This document shows, piece by piece, positions 26,477 through 35,676 of a stretch of 64,000 bases of DNA (positions are counted from its first letter, which is position 1; each line of letters begins with the position of its first letter). Under the pieces are notes generated by a model, which searched no databases, was not told where the DNA came from, and saw only the letters and a list, made by a program, of their open reading frames with translations. Both the position numbers and the translations under genes were made by a program. This stretch comes from Shimia aestuarii (GTDB taxonomy: Bacteria; Pseudomonadota; Alphaproteobacteria; Rhodobacterales; Rhodobacteraceae). Location: assembly GCF_022814865.1 (NCBI RefSeq), contig NZ_JAKVRD010000001.1, positions 248,001-312,000 on the forward strand, written 5' to 3'.

Positions 26477-28444
26477 ATGTCGCAGACGCAGAAAGATCGC
26501 CCCTGGCTGATCCGAACCTATGCTGGCCACTCGACCGCCAAGGCCTCGAACGCGCTTTACCGCTCCAACCTCGAAAGGGGCCAGACAGGGCTCTCGGTCG
26601 CCTTCGACCTGCCGACCCAAACTGGCTACGATTCTGACCACGTCCTGTCGCGCGGCGAAGTCGGCAAGGTGGGTGTTCCCGTTTGCCATCTCGGCGACAT
26701 GCGGACGCTGTTCGACCAGATCCCCCTCGAGCAGATGAACACATCGATGACAATCAATGCCACCGCGCCGTGGCTCCTGTCGCTTTACATCGCCGTGGCC
26801 GAGGAACAGGGCGCCGACGTGTCCAAGCTCCAAGGCACCGTGCAGAACGACCTGATCAAGGAATACCTGTCTCGCGGCACCTATATTTGCCCGCCCGCGC
26901 CCTCGCTCAAGATGATCGCGGATGTGGCCGAGTATTGCTACACCAACGTGCCCAAATGGAACCCGATGAACGTCTGTTCCTATCACCTGCAAGAGGCCGG
27001 CGCGACGCCCGAGCAGGAACTGGCCTTCGCACTGGCAACCGCCATCGCGGTTCTCGACGCGCTGAAACCCCGCGTCCCCGAAGAAGACTTCCCGCGCCTC
27101 TGCGGACGGATTTCCTTCTTCGTCAACGCTGGCATCCGCTTCGTCACAGAGATGTGCAAGATGCGCGCCTTCGTCGATCTCTGGGATGAGATCCTTGTCG
27201 AACGCTACGGTATCACCGATCCAAAATCCCGCCGCTTCCGCTATGGTGTGCAGGTGAACTCTCTGGGGCTGACCGAACAACAACCCGAGAACAACGTCTA
27301 TCGTATCCTGATCGAGATGCTCGCCGTGACGCTTTCCAAGAAAGCCCGCGCCCGCGCCGTACAGCTTCCGGCGTGGAACGAGGCGCTTGGCCTGCCGCGT
27401 CCTTGGGATCAGCAATGGTCCATGCGCATGCAGCAGATCATGGCCTACGAGACAGACCTCCTCGAGTATGACGACCTGTTCGACAACAACCCCGCCGTCG
27501 ACAAGAAAGTCGCTGAACTCAAGGACGGCGCGCGCGCCGAGTTGGCGAACCTCGATTCCATGGGCGGCGCCATCAGCGCCATCGACTACATGAAATCGCG
27601 GCTTGTTGAATCCAACGCCGAACGCCTCAACCGCATCGAGGCAGGGGAAACCGTCGTGGTGGGTGTCAACAAGTGGCAGCAGGGCGAACCCTCGCCGCTG
27701 ATGACAGGCGACGGCGGCATCATGGTTGTCGATCCCGCCGTGGAACAGGAGCAAATCGCCCGCCTGAATGACTGGCGAAACGAGCGCGATGACGACGCGG
27801 TCTGTGCCGCCCTTACGGCGCTGAAAGAGGCCGCTAGCAAGGGCGAAAACATCATGCCTGCCTCCATCGACTGCGCCAAGGCCGGTGTGACGACCGGCGA
27901 ATGGGCACAGGAGATGCGCTCGGTGCATGGCGAATACCGCGGCCCGACCGGCGTTTCGCCTTCGCCCTCCAACAAGACCGAAGGCCTCGACGATCTGCGC
28001 GCTGCCGTGGATGCGGTTTCTGATCGTCTCGGGCGTCGCCTGAAATTTGTCATCGGCAAACCTGGCCTCGACGGCCACTCGAACGGCGCAGAGCAGATTG
28101 CCTTCCGCGCCCGAGATTGCGGCATGGACATCGAATATGACGGCATCCGCCTCACCCCCGAGGAAATCGTCGCTTCGGCCATCGAAACCGAGGCCCATGT
28201 CGTTGGGCTATCGATCCTCTCTGGCTCTCATATCCCGCTCGTCGAGGATCTCATGAATCGGATGCGTGAAGCGGGTCTGGGCAATACGCCGGTGATCGTG
28301 GGCGGCATTATCCCTGATGACGACGCAGAACGCCTGAAGGCAATGGGCGTGGCGCGGGTCTACACACCCAAGGATTTCGAATTGAATACGATCATGAATG
28401 ATGTGGTGGTGCTCGTAGATCCCGAAGCTGTCGCCGCTGAATAG
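26477..28444 (+). CDS. ecm: ethylmalonyl-CoA mutase (B12-dependent)
   Basis: A 655-aa single-chain mutase converting (2R)-ethylmalonyl-CoA to (2S)-methylsuccinyl-CoA in the ethylmalonyl-CoA pathway. Residues about 1-510 are the TIM-barrel acyl-CoA-mutase domain (YAGHSTAKASN; LPTQTGYDSDH). The C-terminal cobalamin domain carries the DXHXXG motif in GLDGHSNG and GLSILSGSH. The length and the closeness to ccr separate it from methylmalonyl-CoA mutase (about 710 aa) and isobutyryl-CoA mutase. AAGAGGAC precedes the ATG. A terminator follows. Confidence 0.93.
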   Translation: MSQTQKDRPWLIRTYAGHSTAKASNALYRSNLERGQTGLSVAFDLPTQTGYDSDHVLSRGEVGKVGVPVCHLGDMRTLFDQIPLEQMNTSMTINATAPWLLSLYIAVAEEQGADVSKLQGTVQNDLIKEYLSRGTYICPPAPSLKMIADVAEYCYTNVPKWNPMNVCSYHLQEAGATPEQELAFALATAIAVLDALKPRVPEEDFPRLCGRISFFVNAGIRFVTEMCKMRAFVDLWDEILVERYGITDPKSRRFRYGVQVNSLGLTEQQPENNVYRILIEMLAVTLSKKARARAVQLPAWNEALGLPRPWDQQWSMRMQQIMAYETDLLEYDDLFDNNPAVDKKVAELKDGARAELANLDSMGGAISAIDYMKSRLVESNAERLNRIEAGETVVVGVNKWQQGEPSPLMTGDGGIMVVDPAVEQEQIARLNDWRNERDDDAVCAALTALKEAASKGENIMPASIDCAKAGVTTGEWAQEMRSVHGEYRGPTGVSPSPSNKTEGLDDLRAAVDAVSDRLGRRLKFVIGKPGLDGHSNGAEQIAFRARDCGMDIEYDGIRLTPEEIVASAIETEAHVVGLSILSGSHIPLVEDLMNRMREAGLGNTPVIVGGIIPDDDAERLKAMGVARVYTPKDFELNTIMNDVVVLVDPEAVAAE

Positions 28445-28481
28445 CGTCAACCTCGCCTCACAATTCGCTAAACAGATGAAA

Positions 28482-28514
28482 ACCCTCGCCTATTAGGCGA
28501 GGGTCTTTCTTTTG
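28482..28514 (+). terminator. intrinsic terminator of ecm
   Basis: ACCCTCGCCT (28482-28491) pairs with AGGCGAGGGT (28495-28504) with a 3-base loop, followed by CTTTCTTTT. It lies 37 bases after the ecm stop. Confidence 0.88.
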
Positions 28515-28626
28515 CCCTCAACCGGAATACTGCCCCATCAAGAAAAGTCTCAATTCGGCAAAAAATATCTCTTGCCAGTTTTCGTCTTTGCGCCAGATTA
28601 AAGGGTTCTAGAAAAGGACAGCATAT

Positions 28627-28941
28627 ATGGCACTTGATGGTATGACACGCACCGAGCTTGTCGAACTGAAGACCAAGATCGACATTCAACTCGGTCGCCT
28701 TGAGGCACAGCGCAAATCCGACGCCCTAGAAGCGGCGCGCAAAGCCGCTGAGGAATTCGGCTTCTCCCTCGAAGAACTCGCCGATGCCAAGAAAGCCAAG
28801 AACGGCAAACTGGTCAAAGGCATGCCGAAATACGCGGACCCCAAAGACATCTCCCGAACCTGGACGGGCAAGGGACGCAAACCGAAATGGTTCGACGAAG
28901 CATTGTCCGCCGGTATTCACCCGGAAGACATGGAGCTCTGA
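28627..28941 (+). CDS. H-NS/HvrA-type nucleoid-associated protein
   Basis: A 104-aa protein with an N-terminal coiled coil (residues 8-60, rich in Leu, Lys, Ala and Glu) for oligomerisation and a C-terminal DNA-binding segment, YADPKDISRTWTGKGRKPKWF, with the TWTGKGRKPKW core of the H-NS family. HvrA in Rhodobacter is a relative that acts on photosynthesis and nitrogen genes. AAAAGGAC lies 8 bases before the ATG. It has its own transcript after the ecm terminator. Confidence 0.92.
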   Translation: MALDGMTRTELVELKTKIDIQLGRLEAQRKSDALEAARKAAEEFGFSLEELADAKKAKNGKLVKGMPKYADPKDISRTWTGKGRKPKWFDEALSAGIHPEDMEL

Positions 28942-29052
28942 TCCGGAGTTTCAAGCCGCCTTCGGCTTGACGCTCAGTCGCAAAGTTTGCGCGCCTGCTT
29001 TCGTTTGAAGCGGTCGATGCCGATGCTATGGTCTAGGCAAAAGGAGTTACCC

Positions 29053-29763
29053 ATGACCATACATATCGGCGCTGCGCCCGGAGACATCGCGGAAACGGTT
29101 CTGATGCCCGGCGACCCGCTGCGCGCGAAATGGGCCGCCGAGCGGTTTCTCGAGAACCCGCGCTGCGTCAACGAAGTGCGCGGCATGTTAGGCTTTACTG
29201 GCACATGGCAAGGCCATCCGGTCACGATCCATGGCTCTGGCATGGGGATGCCCTCGCTTTCGATATATGCCAACGAGTTGATCCGCGACTATAGCGCGAA
29301 AACCCTGATTCGGATCGGTTCCTGCGGCGCGATGCAGCCCCAAGTGGCGCTGCGCGACCTCGTCCTCGCCATGTCGGCCACCGCTGTCTCGACCCCGTCC
29401 TCGACCATCTTCCGCGAATTGACCTACGCACCCACCGCTGACTTCTCCTTGCTCGAAGCTGCCGCCGCCACTGCGCGCGCCCGCGGTCTCGTGCCGCATG
29501 TGGGGGGCATCTATTCCTCCGACACCTTCTATGATGAACGCCCCGACCTAGATGAACAGATGGTGCGCCACGGCATTCTCGCCGTCGAGATGGAAGCCGC
29601 CGAGCTTTATACGCTCGCAGCACGCTACCAGTGTCGCGCACTCGCGATCCTGACGGTCTCTGATCACCTTCCGAGCGGTGAACGTCTCTCTTCCGCCGAC
29701 CGCGAACAGAGTTTCTCAGACATGGTCGAGATCGCCCTCGAAACCGCCTTCTCCGCACAGTAA
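29053..29763 (+). CDS. deoD: purine-nucleoside phosphorylase, DeoD type
   Basis: A 236-aa hexameric-type phosphorylase cleaving purine (deoxy)nucleosides with phosphate. Visible: the opening [48 protein letters not shown] and the base/ribose site [13 protein letters not shown]. Start at 29053 is chosen for AAGGAG upstream rather than the ATG at 28987. The last 48 bases overlap the end of the convergent LysR gene. Confidence 0.95.
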   Translation: MTIHIGAAPGDIAETVLMPGDPLRAKWAAERFLENPRCVNEVRGMLGFTGTWQGHPVTIHGSGMGMPSLSIYANELIRDYSAKTLIRIGSCGAMQPQVALRDLVLAMSATAVSTPSSTIFRELTYAPTADFSLLEAAAATARARGLVPHVGGIYSSDTFYDERPDLDEQMVRHGILAVEMEAAELYTLAARYQCRALAILTVSDHLPSGERLSSADREQSFSDMVEIALETAFSAQ

Positions 29764-30603
29764 ATCAAGAAGCGCCTGCGCCGGTCCGGTTGGCACGCTC
29801 CGCATCCCCGCTTCGAGCCATCGGCCCGTCGCCACGCGCGGCCCAAACGGTGCCACCAAGGCACCGCTCCGCAAATGCCGCGCCACAAGCGCGCCATGCC
29901 CCATGAGCACCCCCGCACCGTTCACAGTTTCCTCAACCGCCAGCGCATAGAGCGAATACACCGGTCCAGAGACATCAATCTCCCGCTCCACAGCCCTGAG
30001 CCAGAGCGCCCAATCCTCACGCCATACCGCATCGCCAAGGCAGGGCACCGTCGCGAGGTCGTCAACAGTCGACAACCCTTTCGCAACCTGCGGCGCGCAG
30101 ACCGGAAAGATCACGTCCCGCGCAAGGCATAACCCACCCCCATCGCCATAGAACACCGTCAGGTCGAACGGTTCTCGGCCAAGGTTCGGCGGGGTTTCCA
30201 TCGCGGTGATCGACACCTCAAGCTCGGGCATCGCACGCCGCACCTCTGGCAATCGCGGCGAAAGCCAGAGCTGCGCAATCGCCGGAAGCGCCGCCACATG
30301 GAGCCGCTCTGGACGCGCTGCCTCGCGCAGGACCCCGACCGCGAGGCCCATCGCGTCAAACGCCGCGACCATTTTCGGCAACACCCTCTCGCCCACCGAT
30401 GTAAGGCGCACCCCTTGCGCCCCGCGCTCGAAAAGCGCCGCCCCGGCCCAGGCCTCGAGCGCCTTGACCTGCTGCGCAATCGCCCCCGGCGTCACGCAAA
30501 GCTCCTCCGCCGCCCGCGTAAACCCACCAAGCCGCGCCGCCGCCTCAAAGGCGCGCATCGCGTTCATAGGTGGCCCTTGCGGGCGCGGTGGCTGAACCGA
30601 CAT
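29716..30603 (-). CDS. LysR-family regulator (GcvA-like)
   Basis: A 295-aa regulator. The N-terminal winged HTH is [19 protein letters not shown] with [17 protein letters not shown], close to GcvA-type regulators that begin [14 protein letters not shown]. The effector domain follows. Start at 30603; an open frame runs further upstream antisense to the next gene but is not coding. Divergent from the SHMT-fold gene with a T-N11-A palindrome between them, so it probably controls that gene. Its 3' end overlaps deoD by 48 bases, convergently. Confidence 0.9.
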   Translation of the reverse strand: MSVQPPRPQGPPMNAMRAFEAAARLGGFTRAAEELCVTPGAIAQQVKALEAWAGAALFERGAQGVRLTSVGERVLPKMVAAFDAMGLAVGVLREAARPERLHVAALPAIAQLWLSPRLPEVRRAMPELEVSITAMETPPNLGREPFDLTVFYGDGGGLCLARDVIFPVCAPQVAKGLSTVDDLATVPCLGDAVWREDWALWLRAVEREIDVSGPVYSLYALAVEETVNGAGVLMGHGALVARHLRSGALVAPFGPRVATGRWLEAGMRSVPTGPAQALLDLLCGEGGFEGDLDHV

Positions 30604-30623
30604 AACATGACCCCTAGATTTCC

Positions 30624-30636
30624 TATGCCTAGCATA
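30624..30636. promoter_or_regulatory. T-N11-A palindrome, candidate LysR box
   Basis: TATGC-CTA-GCATA is a perfect interrupted palindrome matching the T-N11-A form of LysR-type sites. It lies 20 bases from the LysR start and 69 bases from the SHMT-fold start, in the divergent intergenic region. Confidence 0.55.
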
Positions 30637-30705
30637 CATGAAAACTCGTTTGCGCCAATCTCGCGTTTCCGCTTCGATACCCGCACCAAACTCAAGGATC
30701 AGTCC

Positions 30706-32028
30706 ATGCCAACCCTCGCCCTGCGCCCATGGGTGCCTGCCCATTGCGAAACCTATATCCAGACCCTCGCCGACGAGACCGCCCAAGGCACAAGCGCCGC
30801 GCTCAACGCCCGGCTCGACGCGCTGGTGGCCGAGAACCGCGCCATCCACGAGCGCGACTGTTTCAACCTCAACCCGGCGACCAACGTGCTCAACCCACGC
30901 GCCGAAGCGATGCTCGCCTCTGGCCTCGGGTCGCGCCCCTCGCTTGGCTATCCCGGCGACAAGTACGAGATGGGCCTCGAAGCCATGGAGCAGATCGAAG
31001 TCATCGCCGCCGAGCTCGCGGCGGAGATCTTTGACGCGCGCTATGCCGAGATCCGTGTGCCCTCCGGCGCCATCGCCAATCTTTATGGCTTCATGGCCCT
31101 GACCAAACCGGGTGACGCCATCATCACGCCCCCGGCCTCCGTGGGCGGCCATGTCACGCATCATGCCGACGGCTGTGCCGGGCTCTATGGGCTGACATCG
31201 CACCCAGCCCCGGTCGATGCCGACGGCTATACGATCGACCTTGTTGGATTGCGCGCGCTTGCTCATGAGGTCAAGCCGACGCTCATCACCATCGGCGGCT
31301 CCCTGAACCTCCTTGAACACCCGGTCTCTGAGATCCGGACGATTGCCGACGAGGTCGGCGCGCATGTCCTCTTCGACGCAGCACATCAATGCGGCATCAT
31401 CGCGGGCAAGGCTTGGAAGAACCCGCTGGCCGAGGGCGCCCATATGATGACCATGTCCACCTACAAGAGCCTCGGCGGCCCGCCCTCTGGCCTCATCGTC
31501 ACCAACGATGCCGAAATTGCCCAGCGCCTCGATGCCATCGCCTTTCCCGGCATGACCGCGAATTTCGACGCCGCCAAATCCGCGGCGCTCGCCGCGACGA
31601 TGCTCGACTGGCGTGACTTCGGAGCGGCCTACGCCTCCGCCATGATCGACCTCTCTCAATCCCTTGCCGAGGCGCTCAAATCCGAAGGCCTCCCCGTGTT
31701 CGAAACCCGTCACGGCCCGACGCAGTCGCATCAGTTCGCCGTCGAAGCCGCCTCTTTCGGTGGTGGACAGGCCGCGTCCAAGACCCTGCGCAAGGCGGGC
31801 TTCCTCGCCTGCGGCATCGGCCTGCCCATCCCGGCGGTCGAAGGCGATATGAACGGGTTGCGCATCGGCACACCGGAACTTGTCCGCTGGGGCATGACCC
31901 CCGAGGACGCGCCGGAACTGGCCCGACGCATCGCCGCCGCCCTGCGCGCAAACGATCCCGCCACGCTCGCCCCCGAGACGGCCACATGGCGCAAGAGCTT
32001 CGACCGGATTCACTATATTCATAGCTGA
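30706..32028 (+). CDS. SHMT-related fold-type I PLP enzyme, divergent active site
   Basis: A 440-aa PLP enzyme whose layout resembles serine hydroxymethyltransferase: GYPGDKYEMG near residue 85, PSGAIANLYGFMA, GGHVTHH, the PLP Asp in LFDAAHQCGI and the Schiff-base Lys in MSTYKSLGGPPSGL. The SHMT SEN block with its catalytic Glu is replaced by NPATNVLNP, and the usual THK before the loop reads TYK, so tetrahydrofolate-dependent serine cleavage is doubtful. It may act on another beta-hydroxy amino acid. AAGGATC precedes the ATG. Followed by an AEC permease 50 bases on; divergent from LysR. Confidence 0.78.
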   Translation: MPTLALRPWVPAHCETYIQTLADETAQGTSAALNARLDALVAENRAIHERDCFNLNPATNVLNPRAEAMLASGLGSRPSLGYPGDKYEMGLEAMEQIEVIAAELAAEIFDARYAEIRVPSGAIANLYGFMALTKPGDAIITPPASVGGHVTHHADGCAGLYGLTSHPAPVDADGYTIDLVGLRALAHEVKPTLITIGGSLNLLEHPVSEIRTIADEVGAHVLFDAAHQCGIIAGKAWKNPLAEGAHMMTMSTYKSLGGPPSGLIVTNDAEIAQRLDAIAFPGMTANFDAAKSAALAATMLDWRDFGAAYASAMIDLSQSLAEALKSEGLPVFETRHGPTQSHQFAVEAASFGGGQAASKTLRKAGFLACGIGLPIPAVEGDMNGLRIGTPELVRWGMTPEDAPELARRIAAALRANDPATLAPETATWRKSFDRIHYIHS

Positions 32029-32078
32029 TCACCGTGCGGGCGATTGTGCCCGCGCACCGTTCGGCCTAGACCGTCTGC

Positions 32079-32987
32079 ATGGTGTTCGTCACGATCCTCC
32101 TCGGGCTCTTGCCCTCCTTCCTCATGGTCGCCCTTGGCGGCCTCCTGCGCAGTCGCCTCTCGCGTGATGCGTGGCAGGGGCTCGACCGGCTGAACTTCGA
32201 AGTCCTGTTTCCCGCGCTGATCTTTGTCGCGGCTTCCTCGCGCCCCATTGCCGTGGCCGACATCTTGCGCATTGGTCCCGCTGTCTGGGCAATCCTCTTC
32301 ACAGGCCTCGCACTCGGCTATCTTGCCCGTCCCTTTGGCCCGCCACGTTTCGTTGACTTCGCTGGCGCATGGCAGACAGCGTGGCGTTTCAACACCGCGA
32401 TGGCCTTTGTCGCCGTTGAAACCCTGATCAATCCGCCGCTTGGCGCGCTCGCCGTCGCCGTAGGCCTGGCCATCCCGATGGCGAACCTCCTCGCCGTCTC
32501 CGCCCTCTCGCGCGGAAGTGGGTCTCTGATCCAAACCATCCGCCGCGTGGCCACCAATCCCTTCCTGATCGCTTCGGTCTCCGGCGTGATCGTCGGCCTC
32601 TCGGGCTTCACGATTCCCGATCCCATCATGGCGCCGCTTGAGATGCTCTCGCGCGCCGCGATCCCCATCGCCCTGATCTCCGTGGGGGCCACGATGAACT
32701 GGGGCGCGCTGGCGCGTCTCGACCGCTTTAGCGGCATTATCTGCGCGACAAAGCTCGTCGCCCTGCCCGCCTTGACCTTCACCGCTTGCAAGCTCCTCTC
32801 GGTCGAGCCCACCATCGCCCGCACGCTCACACTCTTTGCCGCCATGCCAACTGCGTCTGCGGCCCATGTCCTCGCTGGCGGATTTGGCGCAGACCGCCGC
32901 CTCTCGGCCACGCTTGTCGCGCAATCCACACTGCTCGCAGCCCTCACATTGCCCCTCTGGATCACACTGATCGCGCTCTCCTTCTGA
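32079..32987 (+). CDS. AEC-family (auxin efflux carrier-type) permease
   Basis: A 302-aa inner-membrane protein with about ten hydrophobic segments split in two halves (LLPSFLMVALGGLLR at the N-terminus; EMLSRAAIPIALISVGATMN and LFAAMPTASAAHVLAGGFG in the second half). These are typical of AEC transporters, which move carboxylates or amino-acid derivatives. It follows the SHMT-fold gene by 50 bases, suggesting export or import of its substrate or product. No clear ribosome site precedes the ATG. Confidence 0.85.
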   Translation: MVFVTILLGLLPSFLMVALGGLLRSRLSRDAWQGLDRLNFEVLFPALIFVAASSRPIAVADILRIGPAVWAILFTGLALGYLARPFGPPRFVDFAGAWQTAWRFNTAMAFVAVETLINPPLGALAVAVGLAIPMANLLAVSALSRGSGSLIQTIRRVATNPFLIASVSGVIVGLSGFTIPDPIMAPLEMLSRAAIPIALISVGATMNWGALARLDRFSGIICATKLVALPALTFTACKLLSVEPTIARTLTLFAAMPTASAAHVLAGGFGADRRLSATLVAQSTLLAALTLPLWITLIALSF

Positions 32988-33129
32988 CGCGAAACAGATC
33001 GTTTCGGCGTTTCCAAGTCGCAAACGATCCGCGACAAATCCCCGATATTGTCAGCCCCCTGCCCTGCTTTGGCCCGATTTCGCGCTGATACCTGAGCCTC
33101 GACGAACAGTGTTACGAGGACGCAGAACG

Positions 33130-34035
33130 ATGGATCGCCTGACTGAAATGGAAGCCTTTGCCACGGTTGTGGATCAAGGTGGCTTCACCGATGCCGCCAA
33201 GAAGATGGGGATTTCCAAGTCCGCCGTGTCCAAGCACGTCTCATCGCTCGAGGCCCGCCTCGGCGCGCGTTTGCTGAACCGGACCACGCGCCGCGTCTCG
33301 CCAACAGAGATCGGTCTCGCGTATTACGACCGCGCCCGCCGCGTCCTCAATGATGCGGGCGAAGCCGACTCCCTCGTGACCTCGATGCAGTCCGCCCCCT
33401 CCGGCCTCCTGCGCATCTCCGTGGCGACGGACTTTGGCGTCAATCATCTTTCCCCGGTGCTCGGCGACTTCCTCGCCGAGTTCCCCGAGATCAACGTCAA
33501 CATGGTGCTGAACAACCGCTATGTGGAGCTGATCTCCGAAGGGTTCGACATGGCGATCCGCATTGGCGAGTTGGAGGATTCCTCCCTACGCGCTCGAAAG
33601 TTCTCCGAAACCACGCGCCGCATGATCGCAAGCCCCGCCTATATCGAAAAATACGGCCGCCCGGAAAAGATCGACGACCTGAACGAGCACAAGCTCCTGC
33701 ATTACTCGAGCCAATCGAACGGCGCCGTCTGGAAGCTGACCGCACCTTCGGGCGAAAAGCGTCAAATCCGCACCGCGGGCTGGCTCTCCGTCAATGACGG
33801 CCAATCGCTCCTCAACGCCGCAATTGCGGGCCTCGGGATCGCCTACCTGCCGTCCTTCCTCTATGCCGACGCAATGGCACAAGGCCTTGTCGAGGACGTA
33901 ATCCCCGACCTTCCGGTCGAGACCCAAGGCATCTACGCGGTTTACCCGCCGGGTCGCTTTACCCAGCCCAAGGTTCGCGCCTTCATCGACTTCCTCGTCC
34001 ATGCCTTCGCAGACAAAGGCCCCACCGACTGGTGA
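33130..34035 (+). CDS. LysR-family transcriptional regulator
   Basis: A 301-aa regulator. HTH: MDRLTEMEAFATVVDQGGFTDAAKKMG with SKSAVSKHVSSLE, the CrgA/DsdC-like subgroup of LysR proteins. The effector-binding domain follows (FSETTRRMIASPAYIEKYG). Start at 33130 is chosen, since an earlier ATG at 33109 adds 7 residues outside the domain. It stands alone, flanked by its own terminator, so its target cannot be inferred from neighbours; the AEC gene upstream is on the same strand but 142 bases away. Confidence 0.92.
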   Translation: MDRLTEMEAFATVVDQGGFTDAAKKMGISKSAVSKHVSSLEARLGARLLNRTTRRVSPTEIGLAYYDRARRVLNDAGEADSLVTSMQSAPSGLLRISVATDFGVNHLSPVLGDFLAEFPEINVNMVLNNRYVELISEGFDMAIRIGELEDSSLRARKFSETTRRMIASPAYIEKYGRPEKIDDLNEHKLLHYSSQSNGAVWKLTAPSGEKRQIRTAGWLSVNDGQSLLNAAIAGLGIAYLPSFLYADAMAQGLVEDVIPDLPVETQGIYAVYPPGRFTQPKVRAFIDFLVHAFADKGPTDW

Positions 34036-34085
34036 GGCTGGACTTCCCCAGGATTCCCCAAGGCTTTCCGATAGAAAGCTGACTT

Positions 34086-34115
34086 GCCCGGGCCACCCAA
34101 GCGCCCGGGCTTTTT
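34086..34115 (+). terminator. intrinsic terminator after LysR gene
   Basis: GCCCGGGC (34086-34093) pairs with an identical GCCCGGGC (34103-34110) and is followed by TTTTT. It is 50 bases past the LysR stop. Confidence 0.88.
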
Positions 34116-34159
34116 CTTGGCGAAAGAAGGCGTTTCGAAATCGCTTACCAGCACAAACC

Positions 34160-35095
34160 CTAGGGCCGCACCACGACTTCAACGCGCCGGTTGGCCTTTC
34201 GGCCTTCTTCGGTCGCGTTGCTTTTGCGTGGCGCAAGGAACCCGATCCCGCGCGCACTCATCTGTTCGGCGTTGACGCCGTAGTCATTGCTAAGCGCTTC
34301 AAGCACCGCCTGCGCCCGCTCTTGCGAAAGCGCGATATTGCGATCAAGGTCTCCCTCGCTATCGGTATGCCCAACGAGAACAACCCGCCGCGTCTCATCG
34401 GCCAAAAGCCATGCCGCCAACGCTTCAAGCGTTTCGAACGGCCCCTCTCCTAGCTCTGACGCCCCGGTCTTGAAGGTCAGTCCCGCAAGAACCGCCGCAC
34501 CGCGCGCCTCAAGCGCCTGCGCCAGCGTCCCCGCCCCGGATCCGGTCACATGCCCCACCTGCGGCGCCTCTCCCGGCGCCGGTGCCGGTGCAAGCGTCAA
34601 TGGCGCCCCCGCTCCCGGCGAGACGCGCATGATCTGCACCATCGCTGCAAGCACCGTCTGGCTGATCATGATACCAACCGCCTCATCCCCATCGGTGCGC
34701 TGCGCCGAAATGAAATGGTAATCGGCGAGATCGACAAACATGCTTGGCGGCGGCAACACTTCGACCGCGAAACGGAAATCGAACCCTCCGCAACGTTGCG
34801 AGATACAGTTGAGAACAATCTCATAACCCTGCGCAACAAGCTGTTCTTCGATGCTGCGCGCAATGGCCGCCGTCTTGTCCGAAAGCCCCGGAATACGCCA
34901 GCTTCGCCGCGTCACCCGCCCCTCAACCGTCTCGAGCGGAACTGCGCTCCCGTCAAAGACACCAGTCGGCAGGCGATACGCCCCGTCCTCTACAATCTCC
35001 GCGGCAAGGGGTTCTGCGCCCTCCGGCAAGGACGCATCAAATGCCGCCGCCATACTCGGCACAAGTAGAACGCATATGGCGGCGAAACGGATCAT
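34160..35095 (-). CDS. OmpA-family outer-membrane/peptidoglycan-associated protein
   Basis: A 311-aa exported protein. Signal peptide MIRFAAICVLLVPSMAAA, a central domain with two cysteines (NCISQRCGGFDF) that may form a disulfide, a Pro/Ala-rich linker (LAPAPAPGEAP) and a C-terminal OmpA-like peptidoglycan-binding domain (VGHTDSEGDLDRNIALSQERAQAV; ARGIGFLAP). Its start overlaps the AhpD-like gene stop in ATGA, so the two are co-translated. Confidence 0.88.
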   Translation of the reverse strand: MIRFAAICVLLVPSMAAAFDASLPEGAEPLAAEIVEDGAYRLPTGVFDGSAVPLETVEGRVTRRSWRIPGLSDKTAAIARSIEEQLVAQGYEIVLNCISQRCGGFDFRFAVEVLPPPSMFVDLADYHFISAQRTDGDEAVGIMISQTVLAAMVQIMRVSPGAGAPLTLAPAPAPGEAPQVGHVTGSGAGTLAQALEARGAAVLAGLTFKTGASELGEGPFETLEALAAWLLADETRRVVLVGHTDSEGDLDRNIALSQERAQAVLEALSNDYGVNAEQMSARGIGFLAPRKSNATEEGRKANRRVEVVVRP

Positions 35096-35664
35096 CTGTG
35101 CTGGGCGTGGTATTCGTCGTTGGGGCGCATATCCGTCGCCGAGGCGACACGGTTGGACATATTGAAGAACCCCGTGACATTCGCAATGTCCCAGATGTCG
35201 CGGTCGGTGAACCCCAGATCGCGCAGCGCTTGACGGTCCCCTTCGGTGACCGCGCTGCTTTCCTTGGTGATCTTCTCCGCAAAGCCGAGCATCGCGCGCT
35301 GGCGATCATCTAGACGCGCGGCCTTCCAATTCATCACCATCAACTCGCCAAGCACCGGATCGCCCGAAAGCTCGCGCACCGCCGCGCCATGCGCAGTAAG
35401 GCAATAGAAACACTTGTTGATCGAGGACACGACAACGGCGATCATCTCCCGCTCAAGCTTGCTGAGGTTGCTCTCGCCAAGCATGATATCGTTATAAAGC
35501 GCCGTGAACGCGTTGAGCTTATTGATATCAAACGCATGCGCCTTGAGCACATTCGGCACCATGCCAAGCTTCTCGTCACAGATATCAAAATACTTCTGCG
35601 TCGCCTCCGGCAACGGATCGACCATCGGCAGATCAAGCGCCGTGGGCTGGTCTGACTGACTCAT
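35092..35664 (-). CDS. AhpD-like peroxidase-related (carboxymuconolactone decarboxylase fold) protein
   Basis: A 190-aa protein of the CMD/AhpD superfamily with the redox CXXC-H motif in KCFYCLTAHG near residue 86. It fits the uncharacterised peroxidase-related enzyme family (TIGR01926-like). GGGAGG lies before the ATG. It starts 12 bases after the GNAT stop, and its stop overlaps the OmpA-like gene start. Likely alkylhydroperoxidase-like activity, by family only. Confidence 0.88.
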   Translation of the reverse strand: MSQSDQPTALDLPMVDPLPEATQKYFDICDEKLGMVPNVLKAHAFDINKLNAFTALYNDIMLGESNLSKLEREMIAVVVSSINKCFYCLTAHGAAVRELSGDPVLGELMVMNWKAARLDDRQRAMLGFAEKITKESSAVTEGDRQALRDLGFTDRDIWDIANVTGFFNMSNRVASATDMRPNDEYHAQHR

Positions 35665-35676
35665 AATTCCTCCCTT

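Noticed and set aside
26429-28198. 589-codon frame antisense to ecm
   Set aside because: Shadow of ecm; no ribosome site or fold.
29716-32022. Very long minus-strand frame (768 codons) across LysR and the SHMT-fold gene
   Set aside because: Only the last 295 codons form a LysR protein; the rest is antisense to a well-supported gene and of Gly/Arg-rich shadow composition.
32019-33023. 334-codon frame antisense to the AEC permease gene
   Set aside because: Shadow frame, with composition dominated by Gly/Arg/Asp and no domain.
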